This document shows positions 24,728-31,806 of a stretch of 35,618 nt of DNA, in pieces. The translations under genes and the position numbers were made by a program. The stretch lies in the NCBI GenBank assembly GCA_031266875.1, contig JAISAE010000005.1, forward strand, positions 1-35,618. Reading direction: 5' to 3'. Source of the stretch: Treponema sp. GTDB lineage: Bacteria > Spirochaetota > Spirochaetia > Treponematales > Breznakiellaceae. Numbering within the stretch: the stretch's first letter is position 1; the number at the start of each line of letters is the position of its first letter. The notes under the pieces are model-generated. The model saw only the letters and a program-made list of their open reading frames with translations, was not told the DNA's origin and ran no database searches.

Positions 24728-25450
24728 ATGAAAGAAAAACTGTTTTTGACAGGAATGTTCAGTATAATACTGACATTCGGAATCGTTGTTATGGGGTGTG
24801 ATACTGGCAGCGGAGACAGCGGTAACGGCAATAGCAGCGGAAATGGCAATGGTAACAACAGCGGTAACGGCAATGGTACCGGTAACGGCGGCGGAAATAG
24901 CAATTCATTTGAAGGAACATGGATCGGGACAGCCACTTTCGAAGGAAACTCATCACCAGCCACTATAACCATTACCGGTTCCACATGGAATTTTGTCTGC
25001 GAGGAGGCAGGTATGGACGAGTCCGGTTCATATACTCCTTCTGGAAATAGCGCCACGTTAACGTCAGGCGATACGGTTATCGGATCGGCAACCATTTCCG
25101 GCAATAATTTATCGGTAACGCTTTCCGGTGGCGACTATGAGGGAGGAACTGGAACATTCACAAAAGGCAGCGACGGAAATAGTAATCCATTTGAAGGAAC
25201 ATGGATCGGGAAAGCCACTTTCGAAGGAAACTCATCACCAGCCACTATAACCATTACCGGTTCCACATGGAAGTTTGTCTGCGAGGAGGCAGGTATGGAC
25301 GAGTCCGGTTCATATACTCCTTCTGGAAATAGCGCCACGTTAAAGTCAGGCGATACGGTTATCGGATCGGCAACCATTTCCGGCAGCACGTTATCGGTAA
25401 CGCTTTCCAGTGGCGACTATGCGGGAGGAACTGGAACATTCACGAAGTAG
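24728..25450 (+). CDS. Lipoprotein with two near-identical tandem domains
   Basis: 240 aa. Signal peptide with lipobox VVMGC (Cys about 20), a Gly/Asn/Ser-rich linker (about 23-60, mostly GNGN/SGN repeats), then two copies of an approximately 88-residue beta-rich domain starting FEGTWIG, containing SSPATITITGSTW, GMDESGSYTPSGNSATL and GSATISG, and ending GGTGTFTK. The DNA copies are offset by 282 bp and differ at only about a dozen positions, so the duplication is recent. The domain resembles small treponemal lipoproteins starting with GTW. It is surface or periplasmic; function unknown. Confidence 0.85.
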   Translation: MKEKLFLTGMFSIILTFGIVVMGCDTGSGDSGNGNSSGNGNGNNSGNGNGTGNGGGNSNSFEGTWIGTATFEGNSSPATITITGSTWNFVCEEAGMDESGSYTPSGNSATLTSGDTVIGSATISGNNLSVTLSGGDYEGGTGTFTKGSDGNSNPFEGTWIGKATFEGNSSPATITITGSTWKFVCEEAGMDESGSYTPSGNSATLKSGDTVIGSATISGSTLSVTLSSGDYAGGTGTFTK

Positions 25451-25461
25451 TCTAAAAAATT

Positions 25462-25497
25462 ACGCCCGGTTTTTATGGCCGGGTGTTTCTGTTTATT
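25462..25497 (+). terminator. Rho-independent terminator after the lipoprotein gene
   Basis: ACGCCCGG (25462-25469), loop, CCGGGTGT (25479-25486; one G-U pair), then TTTCTGTTTATT. It lies 11 bases after the stop codon. Confidence 0.75.
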
Positions 25498-25594
25498 GAG
25501 GAAAGCGGCTTGATAGACAGCGCATTATAACACCGAAGGCGCTAACCACCGGTACGGGATTTTATTCTTGAACGTTCCTTGAATTAAACAGGAA

Positions 25595-25756
25595 ATGGCG
25601 GCGCGAAATCTTTCAAAAAGTAACGTTGCTGAAAAGACGCATACTTCAAGTGCCGCTGTTGATAGCATTTTACCCCCTGACTATCATACCTCCATTGGAA
25701 CACTGGAACGCTTTGCGTCCGCGCTAGGTAAAAGTATTCATATTTCAGTACAATAA
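25595..25756 (+). pseudogene. Short frame ending like an XRE-type antitoxin (probably truncated)
   Basis: 53 aa, starting MAARNLSKSNVAEKT and ending SIGTLERFASALGKSIHISV. The final 20 residues resemble the C-terminal stretch of HigA-like XRE antitoxins (TLERFAxALGKxLxI). The helix-turn-helix core that should precede it is missing, replaced by an unrelated-looking segment. AGGAA stands too close to the ATG. Probably a deletion remnant, or possibly chance; no toxin gene is adjacent. Confidence 0.3.
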
Positions 25757-26395
25757 CGGTATATAAATTATTGCAATGGAACGCCACTTGCATAAAGGTC
25801 TGTTTACGCTTCTCCTTCGGCGGCTTGGGCTACGGTTTGCCGCGGGAATGAGCGAAGCGATTGACCTAGGCAAACCTCCGCCACATGTTGTCGGCCCTGG
25901 CCTTTGCTTCGCAAAGCCCTTATCCGCCCTGCCAAAACGTCGTAAACAGCCGGAACGCTCATTGTTATACATCATCAACGGTACGTTCCTCTTCATCGAA
26001 CTCACGCTAGGTAACGCGCAGAGAAAATACAGGCTATGTAGAGGGTACACATAGCATCTTTCAAAAAGAGGTTGACGCCTGTTCCAGAATCTTCTACGAT
26101 TGTACGTGCGTATTTCAACGGAAGAGAGGTGTAATGCCTCCGCTATCCCGTAGCTGTGATCGGGCGTGAGCTTCACGTTCAAGCAGTTCCGTCACTACGG
26201 CCACTGGGCTTTTACAAAAGCCTGGGAAGGCCGGCGGAAACCGTAGGAGCGTCTTGAAAAGGACGTTCCAGCCCGTAAGCCAGAAGACTTTGGTACGCGA
26301 GGAGGCCGTATGGCTTCCTATCTTTATTTTCAGGCTTCGAGGATTGAGCCTTGAAAGGTTGTCTCATGGTGTTCTCGTTGCTAAAGGAGCGCTTT
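25757..26395. other. Low-information region, possible dispersed repeat
   Basis: No convincing gene. A GC-rich stretch (25800-25960) is open on both strands, including a minus frame with KLTPDHSYGIAEALHLSSVE at 26100-26176 that could be a fragment of a small protein. A perfect short hairpin GGCTTTT-AC-AAAAGCC lies at 26207-26222. The density of small inverted repeats suggests remnants of mobile or repetitive DNA. Confidence 0.3.
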
Positions 26396-26926
26396 ATGGC
26401 GCGGAAGTTCGGGTTTCTCTTTTTAGGCGTGTGCTTGGTGATAGGCACACTGGGGTTCGTGGGGTGTGATACCGGGAATAAGGATGATCCCGGTATACTT
26501 ACAGGTAACTGGTCAAGCGGTACCGATGGGTATGTAATTACCAATACTACCTTAACGTATCAAGGGTATAAGGACCCAACACATCCAGAGTGGAGTGATA
26601 CCAACTTTGCGGGAACGATAGAAAACAATCCCGATTTCACCCAAAAGTCTGGCGTTATTATCGTTAAATACACAGGCAAGCCAACCTATGGGACATACAA
26701 CGATGACTGGACGGAACTGACAGGGGGCGCAGAGCCAACGGGTGAGTATATGGGTATTTACTGGCGAGACCTAACAGCTAGTTCTGTTGCACTGGCTAAT
26801 GCTTATGATCAAGCTGCTACAGAAACGGAAACAACAACGCTTGACGCGGCAACAACAAAGTTCACACTGGCTAATGTTGATACACTTGTTACTTGGACGT
26901 ATGTCCAACCACAAGCCAAGCAGTAA
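26396..26926 (+). CDS. Lipoprotein paired with a TonB-dependent receptor
   Basis: 176 aa from the ATG at 26396 with SD AAAGGAG; a longer frame from 26351 lacks a ribosome site. Signal peptide KFGFLFLGVCLVIGTLGFVGC with the lipobox cysteine at about 22, then a domain starting GILTGNWSSGTDGYVITNT and ending TLVTWTYVQPQAK. No named family recognised. Only two bases separate its stop from the receptor start, so the two are co-expressed; a partner that captures the receptor's ligand is a reasonable guess. Confidence 0.8.
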   Translation: MARKFGFLFLGVCLVIGTLGFVGCDTGNKDDPGILTGNWSSGTDGYVITNTTLTYQGYKDPTHPEWSDTNFAGTIENNPDFTQKSGVIIVKYTGKPTYGTYNDDWTELTGGAEPTGEYMGIYWRDLTASSVALANAYDQAATETETTTLDAATTKFTLANVDTLVTWTYVQPQAKQ

Positions 26927-26928
26927 CC

Positions 26929-28941
26929 ATGCGTCCCTTCCTTGCGTCCTTTCTAGCCTTTGCCCTTCTCTGTCCCCTGTTCGCCGATGAAACGCTTGAT
27001 GAGACTGCGGTCGATGAGACCAGCAGTGATTATGATGACAGCGAGTTTCTGTTTATGGAGGACGAGGAGGGCATCACCGTAACCGCGAGTCCTGAGACAA
27101 GCCAGCAGATGAAGACCATCACGCGGGAGGACATCGATCGGCTCCACCCGCAGGACACGGCAGACCTGCTGGGGGCCGCGCTGGATATGCCGCTCGTGCG
27201 CTACGGCGGCTATGGAAACGATGTGTCGGTAACTATGCGCGGCTTTGACTCCGAGCGTGTGGCCATCCTCGTTGACGGCGTGCCAATCAACTCTCGGCAG
27301 AGCGGGGACTTTAACCTCAGCGCCATTGATGTAAACGCCATCGACCGAATTGAACTTGTCTACGGCGGGTCAGACAGCAAGTACAATGTTACCGGCGCTT
27401 TAGGCGGGGTCATCAATATCATCACCGCAAGGAAGCAGGACGCGGGGCTGCGTCTTTCGCTCAATGCCTCAAACACGTCAGTCATACCGGGCGATTACAA
27501 AGAGCGCGGCGGCGCTGTGGGCGCGCCCCATCCAGAAGACCTGTTCGACAGCCAGAACCTCAGCGTAGGCGCTGGTTTTGGCGCCGAGCAGTATTCCCTG
27601 AGCGCGAATCTGTTTACCAACCGCGCCGCCAATCACTTTCGCTATAAGGACTACTACGGCATTACCCGCCGTAAGGATCACAACGAAGTCTGGGACCTGG
27701 GCGCGTCGCTTTCTTATACCCGCGACCTGCCCCAGTGGGCAACGCTCATTGCGACGGGGAGCGTGTACTACGGCGACAAAGATATACCCACTTCCGGCTC
27801 ATCAAGCATCGCGGGAGCGCAGACTGATTTCTCCACGCGCCAAAGCCTCATGCTTGACGCGCCGCGTGCCTTCCGCGATGACGTAGCGACAGAGGCGTCG
27901 CTTACCCACAACTGGCTGCGCATGGGCTACGAACGTGCCAGCACTCCAGCCTCGCTCCACAACGAACACAGCCTCCTCGCCATAAACCGCTGGAACTGGT
28001 ATCCCCGCGCCGGACTCACGTTCAACGCCAGTGTTGACTATCGCTATACCTACCTCGACTCCACTGACAGCGGCAGGCACGATGGCCATGACGCCGGGCT
28101 TGCTCTCACAACAGAGCTTGAGGCGCTTGAACGCTTCCTCATCATACCTTCGCTGAAACTGGCCATTAACCAAAGCCGTGAACACGCCGAATTCGTGCCT
28201 GTGCCAAAGCTGGGGCTTGCGTGGCAGGTGTCTGACACCTTCAGCCTGAAGAACAACTACTTCCGCAGCTTCAAGTTCCCTGACTTTGACGACCTGTACT
28301 GGCAAGGCGCCGGCTTTTCAGGCAATAGCGAGCTTAACAGCGAGGACGGCTGGGGCGCGGACCTTACCGCGGCGTACAGCACCAGTGCTTTCGGCGCGGA
28401 AGCCTCCGTATTTGCCCAATGGACCACAGACTCGATTCACTGGAGCAATGACAACAATTCATGGAAGCCCCGCAACATCAGCGAAGCGGCCTTCTTTGGC
28501 TTTGACTCACGCCTCCGCATCACGTGCGACACGCTTCCTATAGCCGCGGATATGATACGGAAACTGAACGTCTCAGTATCCTACCAGCTTCTGTTAAGCT
28601 ACCTCCTGAGCGGCGAACTCAGCTTTGCCTCAGACCGCCGTATTCCCTATATGCCCATGCACACCATAGGCGTATCCCTGGAACTTAGCGGGTTTAAGGG
28701 CAGCTCCTTCATCCTTTCCGGCCACTACGAGAGCCTCCGCTATGCTGAAACCGCGAACATCACGAAGCTCGATCCCTATTTCCTGCTTAACTTCACCGCT
28801 AACCAGCGCATCGGGGAAAACCTGAGCGCCTTTCTGGTTCTGCGGAACATACTCGACTGGTCTTATGAGTCCATGCTTGATTACCCTATGCCCGGGTTCA
28901 CCATAACCCTTGGTATGCGGATCACGACAGACCTCATGTAG
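26929..28941 (+). CDS. TonB-dependent outer-membrane receptor
   Basis: 670 aa from the ATG at 26929, two bases after the lipoprotein stop; no strong SD, so coupled translation is likely. Signal peptide MRPFLASFLAFALLCPLFA, an acidic segment, a TonB-box-like EEGITVTAS, then the plug domain (about 55-165: DTADLLGAALDMPLVRYGG, VSVTMRGFDSERVAILVDGV, IDRIELVYGGSDSKYN, GALGGVINI). The rest is a 22-strand-type barrel ending FTITLGMRI. The overall plan is BtuB/colicin-receptor-like. The ligand is unknown; cobalamin, a siderophore or heme are all possible. Confidence 0.92.
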   Translation: MRPFLASFLAFALLCPLFADETLDETAVDETSSDYDDSEFLFMEDEEGITVTASPETSQQMKTITREDIDRLHPQDTADLLGAALDMPLVRYGGYGNDVSVTMRGFDSERVAILVDGVPINSRQSGDFNLSAIDVNAIDRIELVYGGSDSKYNVTGALGGVINIITARKQDAGLRLSLNASNTSVIPGDYKERGGAVGAPHPEDLFDSQNLSVGAGFGAEQYSLSANLFTNRAANHFRYKDYYGITRRKDHNEVWDLGASLSYTRDLPQWATLIATGSVYYGDKDIPTSGSSSIAGAQTDFSTRQSLMLDAPRAFRDDVATEASLTHNWLRMGYERASTPASLHNEHSLLAINRWNWYPRAGLTFNASVDYRYTYLDSTDSGRHDGHDAGLALTTELEALERFLIIPSLKLAINQSREHAEFVPVPKLGLAWQVSDTFSLKNNYFRSFKFPDFDDLYWQGAGFSGNSELNSEDGWGADLTAAYSTSAFGAEASVFAQWTTDSIHWSNDNNSWKPRNISEAAFFGFDSRLRITCDTLPIAADMIRKLNVSVSYQLLLSYLLSGELSFASDRRIPYMPMHTIGVSLELSGFKGSSFILSGHYESLRYAETANITKLDPYFLLNFTANQRIGENLSAFLVLRNILDWSYESMLDYPMPGFTITLGMRITTDLM

Positions 28942-29023
28942 CAGCATCAGCACTCCAGCGCATCACCCGTCTGTGGAATCGCTGCAGGCAAAACAACGCC
29001 CCTTAATCCGCCCCTGCTAACTA

Positions 29024-29431
29024 TAACTTCCACACGCATGTTTGGAAGTTATAGACACATCGCTGGAAGCTCCACACGCATCGTTGGAAGCTCCACACGC
29101 ATCACTAGAAGTTACAAAGATACCTCTGGAAATCCCACACGCACCGCTGGAAGCTCCATACGTATCGTTGGAACTTCTAAACACTCGTTGGAAGTTCCAC
29201 ACGTATCTCTGTAACTTCCACACACATCGCTGGAAGCTCAAAAGGCACCTATGGAAGTTATAGACACACCGCTGTAACTTCCACATATACCGCTAGAGGT
29301 TCCACACACATCGCTAGAGGCTTCACATACATCTCTGGAACTTCCATACACATCGCTGGAAGCTACATACGCATCGCTGGAATCTCAACACACACCGCTT
29401 AAGATTCCACACGCATCGCTGGAAGTTCCAC
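29024..29431. repeat. 21-bp tandem repeat array 4 (about 19 units, diverged)
   Basis: About nineteen units with core GGAAGYTCCACACRCATCGCT-like spacing, one of them 20 bp. The core TGGAA-G-TTCCA is palindromic. The plus strand reads LEAPHAS heptads and the minus strand WNFQRCV heptads. Units are more diverged than in arrays 1 and 2, so the array is older. It lies directly downstream (minus strand) of the excisionase-like frame. Confidence 0.92.
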
Positions 29432-29635
29432 CATCCCTCCTTCACGGGCTTCGCCGGAACCGCCGCCGCTTCCAGATACGCGGCAAGGTCTTCAGGGGGT
29501 AAAGAATATCCTCATGTTTTTACCGCCCGTTCCAAACCGCCGGTACGGGATATTCCCGGCTCTGACCATACGCCGGATTGTGACCTCGCTCATCCGCAAT
29601 GTTTTCGCGGCCTCTCTCACGTTCAATAACTCCAT
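29323..29635 (-). pseudogene. Excisionase-type HTH gene, frameshifted, running into array 4
   Basis: ATG at 29635 with SD AGGAAG. The intact part is 47 aa: MELLNVREAAKTLRMSEVTI, then RRMVRAGNIPYRRFGTGGKN and MRIFFTP, with TGA at 29494-29492. This is a MerR/excisionase-like DNA-binding domain. Removing one G from the run of five at 29495-29499 restores a natural continuation, PEDLAAYLEAAAVPAKPVKE, which then reads in frame into the array as WNFQRCV-type heptads and stops at 29325-29323. It is either a real frameshift or a sequencing error in a homopolymer. No integrase is nearby. Confidence 0.65.
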
Positions 29636-29647
29636 AAAATGCTTCCT

Positions 29648-29684
29648 AAAAAAGCCCCTCGGCGGTAACGGACGCCTTGGGGCT
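29648..29684 (-). terminator. Intrinsic terminator/attenuator just before the excisionase-like start
   Basis: Minus strand: AGCCCC-AA-GGCG, loop, CGCC-GA-GGGGCT followed by six T. The T-run abuts the ribosome site AGGAAG of the 29635 start, so upstream transcripts would stop right before the gene unless the hairpin is disrupted. Confidence 0.7.
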
Positions 29685-29807
29685 GGCTGCTGGCTAAAGC
29701 CGCCCGGAAGTCCGTTACTCCTTCCGGGAAACTCTTGATTACTCTATCTATAGACCCCGCGCCCTGTTCGCCGTGCCGGTAACTACGTGCGAAAGGGTCG
29801 CGGGTAA

Positions 29808-29904
29808 TAAAAAAGCCGTTCACCTGCGACAATGGAACGGCCTAGCTCGGCTCAAAACCAGCTATAGCGTGTCGCAGTACCCTATAGCCATTCTTTATGT
29901 TTAT
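29808..29904 (-). ncRNA. Candidate small RNA (about 97 nt)
   Basis: The minus-strand promoter at 29939-29911 would start RNA at about 29904, and a strong intrinsic terminator ends it: GCCGTTC (29841-29835), 13-nt loop, GAACGGC (29821-29815), then T6. Within it, CTGCGACA and TGTCGCAG can pair, an alternative to the terminator stem. No frame longer than 9 codons starts inside. It may be a small RNA or an attenuated leader for the excisionase-like gene. Confidence 0.4.
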
Positions 29905-29910
29905 GTTATA

Positions 29911-29939
29911 AATATCGCTATATAGCTATAATTTGTCAA
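29911..29939 (-). promoter_or_regulatory. Leftward promoter A with overlapping palindrome
   Basis: On the minus strand TTGACA (29939-29934), 17-bp spacer, GATATT (29916-29911). The spacer holds the palindrome GCTATATAGC. The same hexamers and spacing occur at 33356-33328, so this regulatory region is duplicated. It faces the rightward HTH gene. Confidence 0.6.
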
Positions 29940-30000
29940 GATAAAATTTCGCCATATAGCGATTTTTAAATTTTTTGTTATATTTTCCGATATGGAATGT

Positions 30001-30198
30001 ATGGAAACAGGCTTAACAATCCGAGAAATTGCCACCCACCTAGGCTTAAAGCCCAAAACAGCCGCTAGAAGGCTGGAAGCCGCAGGCAGAACTCCCCGCG
30101 AGTATATTGGCAGAACGGCCTTATATGAACAGGCGGACGAGGACGCAATCAGAGATGTCGTTGCGGGTCGCCCGCCCAAGCCTAAGCCCGACAAGTAG
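30001..30198 (+). CDS. Small HTH DNA-binding protein, copy A
   Basis: 65 aa from the ATG at 30001; an ATG at 29992 is possible, but alignment with the paralogue at 33420 places the start at 30001. Helix-turn-helix TIREIATHLGLKPKTAARRLE (about 6-26, like resolvase or MerR-type HTH), and a basic tail GRPPKPKPDK. The paralogue has TVSEIAKALGISVDATRKRIE and GRPKKPKPTKE. It is transcribed away from the leftward promoter A and is likely to repress it by binding the palindrome. Confidence 0.7.
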   Translation: METGLTIREIATHLGLKPKTAARRLEAAGRTPREYIGRTALYEQADEDAIRDVVAGRPPKPKPDK

Positions 30199-30238
30199 CT
30201 CATAACTCGACCGGGGGTACAGGCAAGCACATAACCCC

Positions 30239-30267
30239 TTGTCAAGTATGACAGAAAGTAATACATT
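30239..30267 (+). promoter_or_regulatory. Promoter of brnT, probably leaderless
   Basis: TTGTCA (30239-30244), 17-bp spacer, TACATT (30262-30267), ATG beginning 7 bases after the -10 at 30274. No Shine-Dalgarno is visible. It is the same -10 to ATG distance as in modules A and B. Confidence 0.55.
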
Positions 30268-30273
30268 CTAACT

Positions 30274-30591
30274 ATGCCGTTACCTGGTATTGAATGGGAC
30301 GAGGAAAAGGCACGGATCAACCTTGCAACGCACAAAGTGAGTTTTGAGACTGCGCAATACATCTTCTCCGATATGGAGAGGCTCGAACGCCCGGATAGGA
30401 GCGCGGGGAACACGTCCAGGGAAGAACGCCTGCAAACTCTAGGCGTGATTGATGAGGTTCTTTTTGTGATCTATACGGAGCGCGGGGAGAACAGGCGGCT
30501 TATATCGGCCCGCCGTGCGAACAAGGCGGAAAGGAGAAGCTACAATGGGTACTATCGTATCGACGATAAAGGTTGGACAAAAGCCGAGTAA
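30274..30591 (+). CDS. brnT: BrnT-family ribonuclease toxin
   Basis: 105 aa. It matches BrnT: the N-terminal EWDEEKARINLATHKVSFE, then FSDMERLERPDRS, a central EERLQTLGVIDEVLFVIYTE, and C-terminal RLISARRANKAERRSY. The Arg/His-containing elements of the RelE-like fold are present. BrnT inhibits translation by cleaving RNA and is neutralised by BrnA, encoded immediately downstream with a 47-bp overlap. Confidence 0.9.
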   Translation: MPLPGIEWDEEKARINLATHKVSFETAQYIFSDMERLERPDRSAGNTSREERLQTLGVIDEVLFVIYTERGENRRLISARRANKAERRSYNGYYRIDDKGWTKAE

Positions 30592-30877
30592 GGAGGAAAT
30601 GGTCCGGATACGCGGGGAACTACAGGAAGCGAAAAAGCATCCGATTGTTTACACCGAAGACTGCCCGGAATCCACCCCGGAGGCCTTAGCTGAATTCGCG
30701 GCTATGGCGCGGGAACTGCGGAAAAGAAAAGAGCCGTTACGTCGTGTCATTGCCCTGCGCCTAAAACCCGATGTGTTGGCAAAATACAAAGCCCTGGGGA
30801 AAGGTTACACCGGCATTATGGCAGACGTGTTGAACTACGTGGTCGATAACCCGGAGATACTTTCAAAGGTTCATTAA
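30545..30877 (+). CDS. brnA: BrnA-family antitoxin
   Basis: 110 aa from the ATG at 30545, inside the end of brnT. A start at 30599 has AAGGAGG but with only 2 bases spacing and would remove the N-terminal extension. The centre reads HPIVYTEDCPESTPEALAEF; the C-terminal ribbon-helix-helix reads RRVIALRLKPDVLAKYKALG, then GYTGIMADVLNYVVDN. It binds BrnT and represses the shared promoter. Toxin-first order is normal for this system. Confidence 0.88.
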   Translation: MGTIVSTIKVGQKPSKEEMVRIRGELQEAKKHPIVYTEDCPESTPEALAEFAAMARELRKRKEPLRRVIALRLKPDVLAKYKALGKGYTGIMADVLNYVVDNPEILSKVH

Positions 30878-30927
30878 AGCCTCACGCTTGGCCCTGGATA
30901 ACCGGGAATAGATACTCGTCCTCATCT

Positions 30928-31461
30928 TTAGCGCCGGTAGAGGGCAAGTATGTCCTCTCTGTCCGTGATGAGCGCCCCGGCGCTCTCGGCTATGCTCCAT
31001 AGCTGCGTGTTGGCCTTGAGCGCGTCATCTATCCATGCGGCCTGACGCGCCGAGAGTTCTTCAAGCCGCTTGATTTCACTCCGGTAGATTGCGCATTCTT
31101 CATCACGCAGGCGGTCTTTCTGTTCCTGTATCAGCTTCAGGCGCAAAATAGGGGTAAGGCTGGTTGCGCCCTTTGCCAGTCTCTTGCTCAAATCAACTTC
31201 CCAAACTGTTTGGGAAGTGTCGCGCTCGTCCGCCCGCTCAGCCTTAACATCTGATGTTAAGGTTCTGCGTCCACCTGCCTGCTTTACTTGCTTGATACTC
31301 TCCAGTAAAAGCGTTATCTGCGCTTCGTCAAAACAGCGCGTTACACCCTTTTTCCCTTTACCGAATAACTTGTTAGCGTGGTTTGCTATCGTGCTTACGC
31401 TACACCCAAACGTCGCGGCCAGTTCCCGCGCCGTGTACCACTTCTCGCTTATCGCTTTCAT
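30928..31461 (-). CDS. Antirepressor-like phage protein with N-terminal HTH
   Basis: 177 aa. SD GGAGG 5-6 bases before the ATG. The N-terminal winged-HTH-like segment WYTARELAATFGCSVSTIAN (about 8-27) is followed by KGKKGVTRCFDEAQITLLLE, the pattern of the N-terminal domain of many prophage antirepressors. Then comes a variable linker (RTLTSDVKAERADERDTSQT) and a coiled-coil-like C-terminal half (KLIQEQKDRLRDEE, LYRR end). The linker DNA contains two long perfect palindromes. A degraded second copy of the 3' end is at 33156-33225. Exact function unknown. Confidence 0.65.
   Translation of the reverse strand: MKAISEKWYTARELAATFGCSVSTIANHANKLFGKGKKGVTRCFDEAQITLLLESIKQVKQAGGRRTLTSDVKAERADERDTSQTVWEVDLSKRLAKGATSLTPILRLKLIQEQKDRLRDEECAIYRSEIKRLEELSARQAAWIDDALKANTQLWSIAESAGALITDREDILALYRR
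31196..31263. repeat. Two long perfect odd palindromes inside the antirepressor-like gene
   Basis: ACTTCCCAAAC-T-GTTTGGGAAGT (11-bp arms, 31196-31218) and CCTTAACATC-T-GATGTTAAGG (10-bp arms, 31243-31263). Both keep the gene's reading frame and lie in the poorly conserved linker. The stems would be stable in RNA. Confidence 0.85.
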
Positions 31462-31544
31462 GGTTCCTCCTTTCCCTTAGAACCCACAGGGCGTGGCCGG
31501 GCCGAAACACCGTATCCAACGCCGTCATGGGTAATAAAAAATAC

Positions 31545-31754
31545 CTACTGTTTCACCGAGTCCGGCAGCTTGTTGTCTCCCAAAGCCGTTTCCTCTGCCG
31601 CAAGCCGCATGACAATCGCATGGGAAATCCATGCCGTCAAACTCACCCCATCGTTAATTGCCTGAATTCGGGCAGCTTTAGCAAGCGCCAAATCCAGACG
31701 CAAAAAAATATGGGTTATGTCCCTTTGTTTCATAAGTTCGCTCCGGTTATTCAT
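31545..31754 (-). CDS. Small ribbon-helix-helix-like protein
   Basis: 69 aa: DITHIFLRLDLALAKAARIQ, then AINDGVSLTAWISHAIVMRL, the beta-strand plus two-helix pattern of Arc/CopG proteins. The start at 31754 has no direct SD but overlaps the stop of an 8-codon leader frame that has one, so translation is coupled. Possible antitoxin or plasmid/phage regulator; no toxin is evident next to it. Confidence 0.65.
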   Translation of the reverse strand: MNNRSELMKQRDITHIFLRLDLALAKAARIQAINDGVSLTAWISHAIVMRLAAEETALGDNKLPDSVKQ

Positions 31755-31777
31755 GAATACAGCTTCTCTGGTTCCAT
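31751..31777 (-). CDS. Eight-residue leader peptide coupled to the RHH gene
   Basis: MEPEKLYS, with SD AGGAGG 7 bases upstream. Its TGA overlaps the ATG of the next gene (ATGA). It is the only properly placed ribosome site for that gene. Confidence 0.5.
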   Translation of the reverse strand: MEPEKLYS

Positions 31778-31806
31778 TAAAAAACCTCCTGTTATCTTGT
31801 CCCTCC

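Noticed and set aside
25745-26182. 145-codon minus-strand frame with an RNRR/SRRRR-rich composition
   Set aside because: No ribosome site, basic low-complexity composition typical of reading GC-rich repeat DNA; only a short part near 26100-26176 looks protein-like.
28222-28238. GGTGTCTGACACC inverted repeat in the TonB receptor gene
   Set aside because: Resembles the GTGTCA/TGACAC repeat of modules A and B but lies in constrained coding sequence with no other module feature.
29042-29263. Plus-strand LEAPHAS heptad frame in array 4
   Set aside because: No proper start codon and a stop just upstream; the minus-strand continuation of the HTH frame is the better explanation.
29623-29832. 69-codon minus-strand frame between the two terminators
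   Set aside because: TTG start inside a terminator stem, and its 3' half is another terminator and the ribosome site of the next gene.
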